Below are positions 33,455-45,417 of a stretch of 64,000 nucleotides of DNA, piece after piece; the first letter of the stretch is position 1, and every line of letters starts with the position of its first letter. This stretch comes from Gigaspora margarita (taxonomy: Eukaryota; Glomeromycota; Glomeromycetes; Diversisporales; Gigasporaceae), in NCBI GenBank assembly GCA_009809945.1, contig WTPW01000320.1:283444-347443 (forward strand), read 5' to 3'. The position numbers and the translations under genes were made by a program. The notes below the pieces were generated by a model, which saw only the letters and a program-made list of their open reading frames with translations, made no database searches and was not told where the DNA came from.

Positions 33455-34310
33455 TTGGGGTTATGCCTCAACTAAGTAAATTATAAATTTTTTTCATGTA
33501 CAGTAACAATAGAGTGCATTAATTATATAAATTATGAATAACTGATGCTTATATAATTTTTGTATATACCCATTGCCAAGTATATAACAAAAATAGATGC
33601 ACAGCTCTAACCATACCGTAATTCAAATTAATATTTTGGAAGAATTAATCTACAAGAAAAGTTACGAAGCAGTTTTTTATATTTAAATATGAAAAAAAAC
33701 TTACTTTTGGCTTAAATTCAGTATTTTAATATTGATAAATCAGAATATATTAAAAATAATGGATTTGGTCATAATATTATATAAAAGAAAGCTTTGTAAC
33801 TTTGTGTAAGAGGTGTTTAATTTTTAAAAAAGAAAAAAATTCGATCTGTGCATGCAACAAGAAAAATAAACTAGTAATAAACCTTATTAAGCATATGTTT
33901 ACAAAAATTACTTGAGATCTTATAAGATTTGCATTGTTACAATTCTTTATTCATTAATCTCATTATTATCAGTATCTCAATGAAAAAAATTCTATATGTA
34001 CAATTCTTGTAAGTTATTTAATCATCGTGCAAGGTTACTTAATAATAAAGCTGTTAAATTTATGAGAGTCACCAAATGTTAGTATTAAATAGCGACAAGT
34101 TACTTAAAGAAATATTAATAAATATGCAATTATTACGAAAAGAACATTTTGCAAAAATTTTTATTAAAAATTATTTGAGCACAAGACATCTAAAAATTAC
34201 ATTAATTTCATATCTATTTCGTAATATATGTCATATTAAAAATATTTAATAATTAAATGATAAAGTGACCTGATATAGATTTGATTTACTTAGTTGAGGC
34301 ATAACCCCAA
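33455..34310. mobile_element. 856-bp non-coding element with perfect 26-bp TIR ('TTGGGGTTATGCCTCAACTA')
   Basis: Starts 'TTGGGGTTATGCCTCAACTA' plus 'AGTAAAT' and ends with its perfect inverse 'ATTTACT' plus 'TAGTTGAGGCATAACCCCAA'. The 'CAACTAAGTAAATC' part is shared with the TIR of the palindrome at 27464-27893, so the two belong to one superfamily. The interior is AT-rich with no transposase. No exact target duplication seen ('ATGTTT' near both edges only). Confidence 0.75.
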
Positions 34311-34604
34311 TGTTTCGACACCACCAATATTCCCTTTGCACAATCCCCATTAAAATCTTTCTATTGTCGATGGATTATAAAAAAATTGAAAATAGTTTTT
34401 TTACCAGAAATTTCTATTTTTATTTATTTTTTCCCCTCTGTTTCTTCTAACGCATAGAATAAACTCCCACATTAGGTAAAAAAAAAGTGTTTTTTTTGGG
34501 GTAACAAAAGTTGTCAATCAAGAAATTAATCTTGATTTCTACTATAAATTATAACTCATTAAAACAAGAAAAACGTCTAAACTGACATTTTTCTATATTA
34601 AAAT
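34311..34604. other. Short spacer
   Basis: No feature recognised. Confidence 0.35.
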
Positions 34605-34745
34605 TTTTTTGATCGATCAAATATATACTTATTCGATCGATCAATATAATCGATCATTGATTGACCTATTGTTGATTGAGCCTATTAATTGGTGCTCGAT
34701 CATTGATCTAATCGATCAATGATCGAGTATCATATAATCGAGTCA
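34605..34745. repeat. 'GATCGATCAA' palindromic patch
   Basis: Dense GATCGAT / TGATCGA words. It matches the patch at 26500-26650 and adjoins the minisatellite, as there. Confidence 0.5.
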
Positions 34746-34749
34746 ATTC

Positions 34750-35080
34750 ACTAGTAGCAGCACATGGACCTTAATAGCAGATAGTTAGACACTGCAGCTG
34801 CAAGAACCTTATTAATGAATAGTTAGGCTCTGCTGCTGCAGTAGCAGTGCAAGGGCCTTATTAGTAGATGCTTAGGCTCTGCAGTTGCAGTAGCAGTGCA
34901 AGGATCTTATTAGTAGATAATTAGACATCGCAGTTATAGTAGCAGTACAAGGACCTTATTAATAGATAATTAGGCTCTATAGCATTGTACAAGACCTTAT
35001 TAGTGAATAGTTAGGCTCTGCAGTTGCAGTAGCAGTGCAAGGACTTTATTAGTAGTTAGTTAGGCTTTGTGACTGCAGTG
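34750..35080. repeat. Minisatellite, about 49-bp unit, six to seven copies
   Basis: Units start with 'CCTTATTAGTAGATAGTTAG' and continue 'GCTCTGCAGTTGCAGTAGCA' 'GTGCAAGGA'. Starts are near 34807, 34856, 34905, 34953, 34994 and 35044; one unit is shortened to 41 bp. A single unit exists at about 26420-26470. Confidence 0.8.
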
Positions 35081-35510
35081 ACCTAAAACAGATACTGAGG
35101 ATAACACCGGGCATATGTTAGATATCTTTCTTATGCTTGTGTTTTTATATATTAGTTGGAGTGTAGTTTAGGACCTTGGGTTTAGGAAATTTTGAAACTG
35201 AGAGGTCAATAGTTTATGTGTTCAACAGGTTGTGAGAATGATTGGTATGGGTTCAAATAATCAGTCCTAGACTAGAGGTTTTGTCATGGGTATTGATATT
35301 AGAGTATGAACACTTGAGCTTGTTTGAATAGCGAACCTATTCCCATTAGTGCTGTTAAGCGGTCCATCTGGTATATCTTGGTCCAAAGACTAGCAGTCTT
35401 TTAAAAGTTAGACTGGACTGCAATCCAGAACTGATTAGGAATGAGCAGTATGAGACCAGACAGACTGATTATTAGATTTATTAAATCTCTACTACTTGTA
35501 AAATTCAGAA
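35081..35510. other. Unassigned spacer
   Basis: Contains a 'GGTCCAAAGACTAGCAGTC' patch (35370-35480) resembling 26020-26090. No coding frame. Confidence 0.4.
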
Positions 35511-37770
35511 ATGTAGCCTTTAAAACGATTTTGATTGGTTATTTAGAATTTTAATAATTTGTAACGTAATATAAGTGTAATTTCGCAATTGTGATATAAT
35601 AGTAATGCTATATTAGTTCCGGTTTAAAACTTTTGAGGAAATGTGCATATCATAATTACATAAGTGACTAATGTCGTAAGAGGATCGTCATAATTTGTAA
35701 TCGATGAATTATTAATCAAAGTATATAAAAAATGCATGTGAAAATTAAGGATACAAGGACAGTCAGTTATTTTTATTCACATCCTCAATTATCATCTGTG
35801 AAATTTTAAAAATCATTTTCGTCCGTTGTAGATGTTCGACTAACTGAAATGCTTATAACCTTAATAACATGCGTTAATGCAAAGTAGTAAAGTTTATTTG
35901 AATTTTTATGCCATCTATAGAAACCATAATAGCTTCAATACAAACTAATGCAAACTTACAATAATTCATGATACAGATTAATACAGACTCAACCTTAACT
36001 AAGCGGTGAATAGGTTTGTAACAGAATTTTTATAATTAAATTCACGATAATTTTGACACAACCTAATTTTCATTACCAGAATAGTTTACAGTGGTTTGCG
36101 ATGTAATTCCAGTGCAACTGCATAGAAAATATAAGATGATTCCAATACAAATTACCCCTAACCGGTAGCCAAAATGGTATATATTGATAGTTGAATTTTT
36201 ACAGTTTCGTGATAGAATTCAAATAATTTTAATATAATAATTTCAATATAAACTAACTCAACCAAATAATAAGATATTGTAATTACCAGAATAGCGAGTA
36301 GACTTAGCAATAGAGTTCATTACAAAAAAATAATAACTTTAACGCAAATTAATTCAAACCCTAGGTGTTTTGATAGTTGAATTTTTTACAGTAGAAACCA
36401 TAATAACTTCAACGCAAATTAATGCAAGCTTACAATGATACATATTAGCATAAATTCAACTACATAATTATGTAACAAATAGGTTTGTAACAAAATTTTT
36501 TGAATGATTCACGATAATCCCAATACAACCTAATTTTCCTTACTAGAATAGTTTTACAGTGGCTCGCCACATAGAAAAATATATGATGATTCCAATGCAA
36601 ATTACCTCTAACCGGTAGCCAAAATGGTATGTTTTGATAGATGAATTTTTTTTACAGTAATTTCATAATAAAATTCAAATAAATTTAATACGATAATTTC
36701 AATACAATCTAAACTTAAATAAAATATTGTAATTACCAGAATAATGAAAAAGCTTAGCAATATAATTCTTTGAAAAGAAGTAATAATTTCAATGCAAACA
36801 ATTCAAACTTAACCTCACAAGAATCAAGACAATTCTAGATATAAACTAACTCAACCACACGATGGTCACCAGAATAGCTAGTAAGTGTTACAGGACATAA
36901 TTCCAGTGCAACTAACTTGACCATAAAAAAAATTTAAAACAATTCCAATGCCTAACCGGTATCGTAGTAGCCAAAATGGTGTTAAATTTTTTTACAGCAA
37001 TTCATAGTAAAAATCAGATAATTTTAATACAATAATTTTCAATACAAACTAGCTCAAACTTAACCACACAAGAATCGAGAATACTAGAAGCAAATGAAAT
37101 CAACCACACAGTAGTCACTAGAATATCTGGCAAGTGTTACAGGATATTCTTACGAAACTCACTAAAAATCATGAGAATTCTGGTGCAAACTTATGCAACT
37201 TGAATTTGAACTGCATGCAGTAATCATCAAAGCAACAAATCTCAAAAAAAAATGGTTTACTGTAGATCTTGATAAAAACCATGGTAATATCAATGCAAAC
37301 TAACTTTTAACTACATGTGCTGCATTATTGCTTTTTTCGATTAGTTTAATTTAATCACTGATTTTTTTAAGCTTGAGAATTCTGCAATTACAATACCATT
37401 ATATTTTAGAATTCATTTTATTACTTTTTAGTATTTTTAAAAGGGTTTCTAAAAATATAATATTATATAATGAGATTCACCAAGTTCGTAAAAAATCACG
37501 AACTGATTAAATCTAGCTAAATCAAAAAAGGCGATAATAAGTTCAATAACAAAATGTTTTGCGATAACTCATAATAGAATTAATGGCGATTAATTACAAA
37601 CCAGCTCAATCATAACGACATCCTATAAATCACTAAGATGATGAACAAGTTATGTCAAAGAATTGTATGATAATTCCAATAAAGATTAACTGAACTTAAA
37701 CCACTATTGCAATAACGAGCAAGTTTTACAAGAGAATTTTACAATACAAGACTGCAATAGCTTATTAGAA
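35511..37770. repeat. Large degenerate satellite with about 476-bp higher-order period
   Basis: 'GAAACCATAATARCTTCAAY' is at 35920 and again at 36396. 'ACCGGTAGCCAAAATGGTAT' is at 36159 and 36617, with a variant at about 36957. Within the period, a shorter motif of about 90-100 bp recurs: 'TCACYAGAATAGC', 'TTACAGTAATTC', 'GATAATTYCAATGCAAA', 'CTAACTCAACC'. The same motif order recurs at 61040-61830. Non-coding. Confidence 0.65.
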
Positions 37771-38543
37771 ATCATGATAATGCAAATTTTTATTTACAAA
37801 GAAAAAGAGGGCTCCTACAGCATCCCTGTCTAATTCTTATAGAAGATATAAGTGTAATATTATATAACTATTATATAATATAACTAGGTTACGTTAATAT
37901 TATAGAGTATATTATAGACTATTATATAATATAATTTTAATAACATCTAGATTTTGATCGTTTAGGTTAGATTAATTGCTATTAAATAAAAAAAAATTTA
38001 TGATTTAATGATGAATGTTTAACGCTAATGTATATCAAATATATAAGGAGTTCGTAAACATGAATTAAACTACTTTTTTAATGGAATAAAGAAACATTAA
38101 AATAAAAAAATAAATAGTATTCATAAATACCAAAAATTTTATTTCTTATCCAAAATTTTCCTGTGCCTTTGGCACGGGTTTCTTGCTAGTATCATATAAA
38201 TTGCACTAACATATTAATTTATTACCTATTATTATTATAGACTTTATTCAAATAATTAATTTATTACTAGTTCTTTACATAAAGCTACCTCTAAGAACTA
38301 GTAATAATAATGCATACAAATTTTGAAACCATGCATATGATTTTTGCAGATATATTTTTATGCAAGTATGCTAGCATAATGAAGTTCCCAACTGGAAAAA
38401 ATTAATATAAATTATGAACAAGGTCGAGAGTAGAACAAAATTCCTTAATATTCCAACAATGGAGTGTTATTTATAAACCAGATATAATACTGTGCATTAT
38501 GCGCATCATATATAAAAAGCACTGAATAGCTTATTACGAATTA
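37771..38543. other. AT-rich spacer
   Basis: A small hairpin 'TTACTAGTTCTT...AAGAACTAGTAA' lies near 38262-38310. No gene recognised. Confidence 0.4.
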
Positions 38544-38858
38544 CTGTATATTCCTGAAAATAAGCTACTCTGAAAATAAGCTACTCCCTGTTTTTTTTTA
38601 AAAATCTCAAAAAATGTATTAGCAATTGCTACATATAAAACTTTTTTTATACTAAGTTAACTTCAAAAGTTCGATTAAGTAAATTTGTTTAGCGCATCAA
38701 AATACACCTACAGGAAAAATTTGGTGTCATTTGGACAACTTTTTCTGAGTACGTTTTTCAATTTTTTCAAAAATGTCTATATGCTAAAAATAAGCTATCC
38801 CCGTTTTTTCGTGTAATTTTTGGCACAAAAAAGGTAGCTTATTTTCAGGAATATATGG
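38544..38858. mobile_element. 315-bp TA-flanked MITE 'CTGTATATTCCTGAAAATAA'
   Basis: Left 'CTGTATATTCCTGAAAATAA' plus 'GCTAC' is inverted at right as 'GTAGCTTATTTTCAGGAATA' plus 'TATGG'; TA flanks (38542-38543, 38859-38860). It is the better copy of the family whose interrupted member is at 1533-2206. Interior phrase 'AAAATCTCAAAAAATGTATT' is shared with that copy. Confidence 0.8.
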
Positions 38859-38987
38859 TAAGATTAAATTTATACTTAGTTGTGCTTTGTCTTTAAAGTT
38901 CAAAGTGCAGTAGTAATAATATAATATTCAATTTATTTATAAATAATTTATTGTTTATATTTAATTTACAAGTTTACTAAAATACAC

Positions 38988-39323
38988 CTATGGTGTTGAA
39001 CACAATGTTGCACAAACAATTAGAATAGCCAATCAAAATTTAAGATCAGGTGTAACATAAAATTTTGATTTTTGGTTTATTTTTTAAAAAAACATTCATA
39101 TCTCAAAAATTTTGCTTATAAAACCACCTTTCAGGTTCTAATAAAAAAAATTCCTTGCAAAATTTTGTATATACTAATGCCCTGATAAAATTCCAGGCCT
39201 CACCCTAACCCTAAAGTAATTAAATTTATTTTTTGTTTTATAAAAATTATTTTTTTTGTTTTTGTTACACGAATTTGCAAATCTAATTTACCTATGGTGT
39301 TCAACACCATAGGTGCATTTTAT
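38988..39323. mobile_element. 336-bp MITE 'AAAATACACCTATGGTGTTG'
   Basis: Left 'AAAATACACCTATGGTGTTG' plus 'AACAC' pairs with right 'GTTCAACACCATAGGTGCAT' plus 'TTT'. The right end contains an extra perfect palindrome 'ACCTATGGTGTTCAACACCA' plus 'TAGGT'. The core ('GATCAGGTGTAACAT', 'TATAAAACCACCTTTCAGG', 'CCTAACCCTAAAGT') matches that of the element at 39427-39691. Confidence 0.7.
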
Positions 39324-39426
39324 AATAATTGTTAATTTAAATATTTATTCATATAGTATTTTATTTAGTCAACTATTTAAACATTTAGTCACAAATTTTA
39401 CTAACTATAACTAGAGGTGATCATCA

Positions 39427-39691
39427 CTGGTATGTAATTAGCCAATAAATTTGCAGGATCAGGTGTAATGTGCAAATTAGTTTGTGTAACAAAAATAAGT
39501 TTTTTTTAAAAAAAATGCTAATATCTCAAGAATTCATCTATAAAACTACCTTCGATATTCTAGCAAAAAAAATTCCTTGCTAAAGTTTGCATATATTTAA
39601 TACCTTGCTAAAATCTCAGGTCTTGTCCTAATCCTAAAGTAAATGAACTAAATTTTTTTTGTTTTATCATTATTGGCTAATTACATACCGG
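39427..39691. mobile_element. 265-bp MITE 'CTGGTATGTAATTAGCCAAT', same core as previous
   Basis: Left 'CTGGTATGTAATTAGCCAAT' pairs with right 'ATTGGCTAATTACATACCGG'. The core is alignable to 38988-39323 ('GATCAGGTGTAATGT', 'TCTATAAAACTACCTTCGAT', 'CCTAATCCTAAAGT') although the termini differ. Confidence 0.65.
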
Positions 39692-39974
39692 TAAGTTACT
39701 CATTAACTTAAAGAATATAGTAAAGAATTGGTTAATTTTAGTAGAAAATTTTTGCTCCTACTTAAAATTAAGAACTAAAACTTTGAACAAAAGAGAATTA
39801 AATACCAAAAAATATATATTTAAAATTTAAAGTAACTTTTATATGTATACTTTTAAATAAATTCAATTTAAATGATATTTTGCCTAAATTTTTTATAAAA
39901 TTAGATGTGGCAACTTATTTGATCTATATGTAATTGCACTTAGTTGAACATGACCTTTGACTATTATCTAAATT
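39692..39974. other. AT-rich spacer
   Basis: No feature recognised. Confidence 0.35.
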
Positions 39975-41799
39975 TATACTTATTAATAATAAGAAGAATA
40001 AAATAAAGCAAATCCTTTAGCTATTTTTGTAGGTATTTTCATTAACTAGCAAGTCACTAAGGGAAAAAGTTCTTGTTATACAAATTTTTTGATTTTATTA
40101 ATAATTTTCTTTCTTAAATATTTAACATTAGTACAACTACTAGGCACATGTCCATTATGCTTATACCAATAATGCATTACAACCAGTGTTTAAAATTCAA
40201 ATTGAAAGTTATGTTCTCAAAAGAGCATAAATTAAATTTTTATTGTTCTCAAAAACTTTTTAGTGTTCATTATATATTAAATATATTGAACATTAATTTT
40301 TAAAGAATGTTTATGTTTATATTAGCTTCAAACAATATTGATATATATTATTTATTAATTTACAACAAAATTAATTCAAATTAATAAAATCAATAATATA
40401 ATAATTAATTCTATGATCAATTTTACACTATTCTTGGTATGTTAATTGAAAATTAAGCTTTTCTTATACTGCACTTACTCACTTGTAGTTTAACATATTG
40501 TGAATTAAAGTTATATCTAACTTTTAATAATAAAATAAGTAGATTATAAATAAATAACTTATGCTCTGATAGTTTAATAGTAAATAAAATGATTTTTAAT
40601 AAAGAATTCTATTGTTAATAGAATAATAACCTTATTTGAAAATAAATTCTATGCTTACAATTCACATACTAAGTTCATGCTTATCTATTAATAATTTTTA
40701 AACTTTGTATATGATTCTTTGTATTTTGTCAATATAACACAATGTATTATACAATTTAATTTCTAATAATTTTGTTAAACTTCAAGTGCTTTTTATATTT
40801 GTTCATAGTAAAACAACCTTTCTATAATATTTTACTAATACTACTATTGGTTAATGCAATAAATTAGAATCCAATTACTTTGTTATTTAACTATTTAAAC
40901 TTTGTACTAACAAATACTTTGTGTCTTTTTTATTTGCTTAGTATTAGCATATCATTTGATCCAAATTATTTATATATAAGCCTATACAATAATGATACTC
41001 TCAATATAAAAAACACACTGCATGGCTAATGAATAGTTTATTTTAAAATTTTTAAAGACTATTTTCTTAAATATTTATTTGTTACCCATATTGTAATACT
41101 TTAAACATATGTGCTATACATAGTATATACATATATACAAAATTTGTTATGATCAAATTATATTATCAAATTGATAAACATTTTATATAATTTATTGTTC
41201 TTATTAGTGAATCTAGAACATAAAAATTTTATAAATGTTCTCTTTGAGAACCTTTCAAGAGAATAAAATGTTCTCAAATAAGAGAACCTTTTTTTAAATA
41301 TCAATGTTCTTAAAAAAACTCAAATATTCATTGAGAACCATCAGAACATTGAATTTTAAACACTGATTACAACCATATCAGGCCAATTAAATAGGTTATA
41401 ATAAACTCATAAAGTGCACTCACAACCAACTTTTTTGGACTCTTTTTAGATTTGATATTTCTTATTTAAGGCCCCTCCTTCTATATGATTATTTTGTATA
41501 TGTTTACTACCTGCATGTGAACAAGAATAATATTTTGACCAAGAGTCTATTTCATTTTGTTTTATAAGTTCCACTTTTTATTGTAAAATTAATATTCTTA
41601 GATTTTCAGTATTAGAAGGCAATACAATTAAGAACCCCATTTTTTTCTTCAATAAATATATAATAATTTTATATTAAAATTGGTTTATATAATTAATTGT
41701 GTTTACAATTTCATATTTTTTAGCATTAATATTATTTGATTCAGCATCAATTACTTCTCACTATGAAGCTTCTACTACTGGATTAGTATTATATTCCAT
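39975..41799 (-). pseudogene. Decayed transposase-like gene with zinc-binding N-terminus, split by insertion
   Basis: Minus strand, start codon candidate at 41797-41799. The frame, with several stops and shifts, gives 'WSKYYSCSHAGSKHIQNN', 'KESKKVGCECTL', one stop, 'VYYNLFNWPDMVVM', then 'HYWYKHNGHVPSS' and 'YLRKKIINKIKKF'. The pattern CxC, then HYxYKHxGH, resembles the zinc-binding DNA-binding region at the start of MULE/FAR1-like transposases. The part across the junction is in frame only if the element 40184-41365 and one ATTACAAC copy are removed. The catalytic region is not visible downstream. Family assignment is by motif resemblance only. Confidence 0.45.
40184..41365. mobile_element. 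1182-bp hAT-like non-autonomous element, perfect 8-bp duplication
   Basis: Starts 'CAGTGTTTAAAATTCAA' and ends with the perfect inverse 'TTGAATTTTAAACACTG'. ATTACAAC is directly repeated at 40176-40183 and 41366-41373. Subterminal 'GTTCTCAAA...AGAACCTT' words occur near both ends. CAGTG termini plus an 8-bp duplication are hallmarks of hAT elements. The interior is AT-rich and has no transposase frame. Confidence 0.9.
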
Positions 41800-42071
41800 T
41801 TTTGAACAGTAATATAAATAAAAAAAGAATATAGATTTTACTTTTGCTAGTGAGAACCAATGAAAGACTAAAAAAAATAATTCAAAATATAAGACTTGAT
41901 AAATTTAACAAGATTGATTTAGCAATAATAGCATTTTAAAAATTTGTAAATAAATAGAATTTTTTTGAGTTTTAATAAACTGTACTTAAGATATTTTTAT
42001 TATCTTTTTTATACTTTTTTATGATTTTTTTTAGGAAATATAAATTTGTTGCACTAGTAACATGTTGTACA
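41800..42071. other. AT-rich spacer
   Basis: Lies between the start of the decayed transposase-like gene and the next element; nothing recognised. Confidence 0.35.
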
Positions 42072-44369
42072 CAGTGTTGGAAATCTGTTTTGAAATTTAT
42101 GTTCTCATGAGAACATATTTATTTAATTTAATGTTCTCAAAAATTTTTTTATGTTTTCAAATAAAAAAATTTCTTTTTCTCCCTCTTCTTCTCTCTTTCT
42201 TTCTCTTCTTTTCTCTCTTTCTCTTTCTCTTTCCCTTTTTCTCTCTCTCTTTTTCATTTCCACTTTCTTTTATTGCAATTATTTTCTTTCTNTTATTCTC
42301 TCTCTTAACTTATACTTTTAGACTTCTTTTATTTATTTTTTAATTTTCATTTTTAATTAATATACTTAAAAAATTATTAATGATAAAATAATAAAGAATA
42401 TAATTTATTTAACTAAAATATATAAACAAAACTAAATTATTTATAATAATAAACTATAATTCATATATTTTTTTTAAAAAAAAAACAATTTAATATTTTA
42501 GGATTTATATAATGTTAGTAATTTTATTAGTTTAATCCAGCTTGTATATTTAGTTTTTTGATAAGCTTTTAATGTTTCTTAAATATTTAAATAAATAAAT
42601 AAATACAGTAAATATAATATATTATTCTTCTTTACTATAGTGAATTTAGTAAATTTATAAATTCAAAAGATTTTTAATATAAATTTAAAATATAGCACTA
42701 AAGTTTAAAATTATAATAACTAAAGATTTGCTTAGTAATTTTATTGTAAAAAATTTATATAATCATTATAGTGGGTTTAGCTCACTGAAAACTTATATTA
42801 AATATTGATTTAATTTGTATTCAATATAATAATATTATATGTGTATCAATGTTTGTACTGTACTGGACAGAATAAGACATCCACTCTATTTATATAGAGC
42901 ACAAATTTTGATTGGCTAATTTTGATGCAATTGATTCTAATTGTTTGATTAAACATATATATTCTCCTTTTTTTTATATTAAATGCCAATTTTTAAAATC
43001 ATTACAATCTTTAACTTAATTTTTTTTTCATTTTATAACCAAGACCTTGCTCTTTTTCATTTATTATTTTTAATATTATTACATGTGAAAGAGAATAATA
43101 TAACTACAACTATGAGAAATAAGAAACTCAGACTTCATAATGGCCTTCCGCTACCAATTAATCTTTATCTGAGGCCTAAAGTTAGCTAAACAAGGTTATT
43201 TTTAAAATAACTTGTCAGACTTTTGAAATAAAAATTGTTGACATCAATAACCTAGTTCTGTCTAACAGGCCCAGGTCCCAGTATGTTGAACAAAAAGCAG
43301 TCATATAGTCTGGACTGCTTGAATATAGAGCTTCTAGAATCTTCTTCCAGCGGGTTCCCTAAGAGTCTCACATGTCAGTTCACATTACTCATTTTCAAGC
43401 TACTCGTGACAGTTGTATCCAATATGGTCATTGTCTTTCCTTTTTGGAAGCAGTAAATACTGCAGATCTTTTGGAGAGGGTAAGCTAAAATGCCCACTTT
43501 TTCAAAAATTCTTTACAAACCAGTGACACCAAAAAATTCACTTGTAGTCTAAGTAAAGATAGTAGTTCTTTCCATAAAGTCCTATTTCCATCAGAGTGCC
43601 ACCAAGTACTTCTCATTTCCAGACCCAGCCATTTTGGTGAGTGATAAACTCTAAACTTGTCAGCAGGTAGTCTATGAACTTTACCTCTAAATGACAAGTG
43701 CCAAGCTCAGAGCGGTGAGTGACAAACTCTAAAGCTATTAGCAGATATTCAGTTGGCTGTATCCCTAAATAATAGCTGTCTAGGTGCATGTTTTCCTTAG
43801 TTCTTCTACTGTTTCTTTGAGACGTTACTTCTGAAGTGTTAGCATAGATGTTGGTACAGGTGATCAGTGGATAGAGTTATAGAAGATTCTAATCTTTAAC
43901 TTTAATAACTTCTGTAAAACAAAAAGTAATAAAAAATCTTTTAACAGAAATGTAGTTTGCAAAAAAATCTATCAATTTGTCAAAAGATTTTGATTTAACT
44001 TGTTTTAAAAAAGTTATAATAATTTTAAAGTTTTATTAATAAAGTGGATGCATTTTGCTATCCAGTACTGTATAATAAAGTAGCTATACAACTATATTGC
44101 ACCAAAACTGGGAATGGATAAACCAATAAATTATATTATTCAAAATCTTTCTGTAATTCAAAAACACTAAGACCTTTTCTATTTTAACAACTAACAATTA
44201 AATATTTATAAACTTAATTATTTAAACTACTATATTTATATATTTATATAGAGAACATATTTTTCAAACTTATGTTCACAAAAAAAATTTAATAGAGAAC
44301 ATTTAAATTTTGTGAATGTTCTCAATTTAAAAGTGATGTTCTCATGAGAACATGAGAACATAAGATTTT
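42072..44369. mobile_element. About 2.3-kb CAGTGTT-type element, copy A
   Basis: Starts 'CAGTGTTGGAAATC', with 'ATGTTCTCATGAGAACAT' 30 bases inside. It ends 'ATGTTCTCATGAGAACAT', then 'GATTTTCAACACTG'. A pyrimidine-rich CTTT/CTCT tract at 42170-42310 encodes only low-complexity frames. The left 550 bp are near-identical to copy B (56787 onward and 63767 onward). No 8-bp duplication: flanks are GTTGTACA and GATACCAG. It abuts the LINE relic at 44370. No transposase recognised, so probably non-autonomous. Confidence 0.75.
43240..43890 (-). pseudogene. GC-richer coding-like block of unknown origin inside copy A
   Basis: The base composition contrasts with the AT-rich flanks. Minus-strand frames are protein-like but broken: 'LPADKFRVYHSPKWLGLEMR' and 'WHSDGNRTLWKELLSL' at 43690-43490, and 'WKKILEALYSSSPDYM' plus 'STYWDLGLLDRT' at 43370-43260 in another frame. 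The Trp-rich style resembles regions of fungal LINE polyproteins outside the RT core. I could not place it, so function is not assigned. It may be a captured retroelement fragment. Confidence 0.35.
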
Positions 44370-45417
44370 CAACACTGGATACCAGAAGGTCCAGTTGCTT
44401 TATTCTTAGGGGTGAAATTTATTGTATTGGTCATTTCCTCTATTGTTATAGGTCGAAGGACATTTTTGTAAATGTTGAGGTTTATCCTTTCTAGATGTTT
44501 GTATACTTCTATCCAAGTATCATTTAGAAATTCCTTATTAGAAGGGTTCTTATGAGTCCAGTATTTAAAATAGGCTCTAAATTGTTCTTTAATTTCTGCT
44601 TTGTCAGTGATTACTCTGTTCAGGAGTATGATCTTTTCTATCTTTATAGGTTCCTTGTAATTCTATAAAATACTATTTAACATCTGGCTAGTATTATTTC
44701 TCATGTCTTGATATTGTCTATTCATATAGAAGTCTATTTGGGTGCTTTGTTGCTATCTTAGTTTCTGGTTATATGCAGTTTAGATTGTATGTTTAATTTG
44801 CTTAAGTTCTTTAATTGTTTGTGCCATATACTCCTCATCATTTATTGTGTCCTTGAGTAAGGTAATTTCTAATTTGGCTAGTTTGCTTACTTTTTTTAGA
44901 TTCTCATTAATTAGTAGTTTTAGGGTAAAGGTTAGGTAGTAATAGCTCATAGTGTTTTATTCATTATTTTGAGAGTAGTATTAAGCTTGGTTGCTATAAG
45001 TAAGATAGTGTGAAAAGGTTCATGTACTCTAAAAGTGAATAGGATCTTTTTAATCATAGCTGTTTTGACTATCATTGTCTACTAGTTCTATTTTTTATTT
45101 AGATCTTGTATAGTTGATGGTCTCTTATCTGTTCTAGACTTTTAAAAGGCATTGGTGACTGCCTCTACGAATGCTTTCTAGCTTTTTTCATCCATTTTCT
45201 CATATTGGTATACTTTATATTTATGTTTTTTGTCCTGGGCGTAGGTGCTTTTTTTAATTTCTATATGCCAGATTGTAGATAGTATAGTATGATTGCTACC
45301 TGTGATATATGTTGAATCATTAACAAAAAGTGGGTCAAGTTCTAAGATCAAATCTGTATTGCACCAAATATTATCAATTTGGCTGATAGTAGTGTTTCTA
45401 AAAACCAAACTAAACTG
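44370..45417 (-). pseudogene. LINE relic: end of endonuclease and start of reverse transcriptase
   Basis: Minus strand, 45408-45178: 'QIDNIWCNTDL' and 'GSNHTILST', matching the last two motifs of an endonuclease/exonuclease/phosphatase domain (the motif Asp is Asn here). After shifts, near 44410-44390, comes 'FTPKNKATGPSGI', the motif that opens the reverse transcriptase domain in LINEs. Numerous stops and frameshifts lie between. It ends abruptly at 44370 where element copy A begins, so copy A or a rearrangement truncated it. It is a different, more decayed lineage than the LINE at 49.3-55.9 kb. Confidence 0.65.

Noticed and set aside
34750..35080. Possible CRISPR array because of evenly spaced repeats
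   Set aside because: Units are contiguous tandem copies without unique spacers, and the window is eukaryotic.
42062..42343. 93-codon plus-strand frame rich in Phe, Ser and Leu, like a membrane protein
   Set aside because: It is the translation of the CTTT/CTCT pyrimidine tract of the CAGTGTT element; the same product appears in copy B at 57113-57406.
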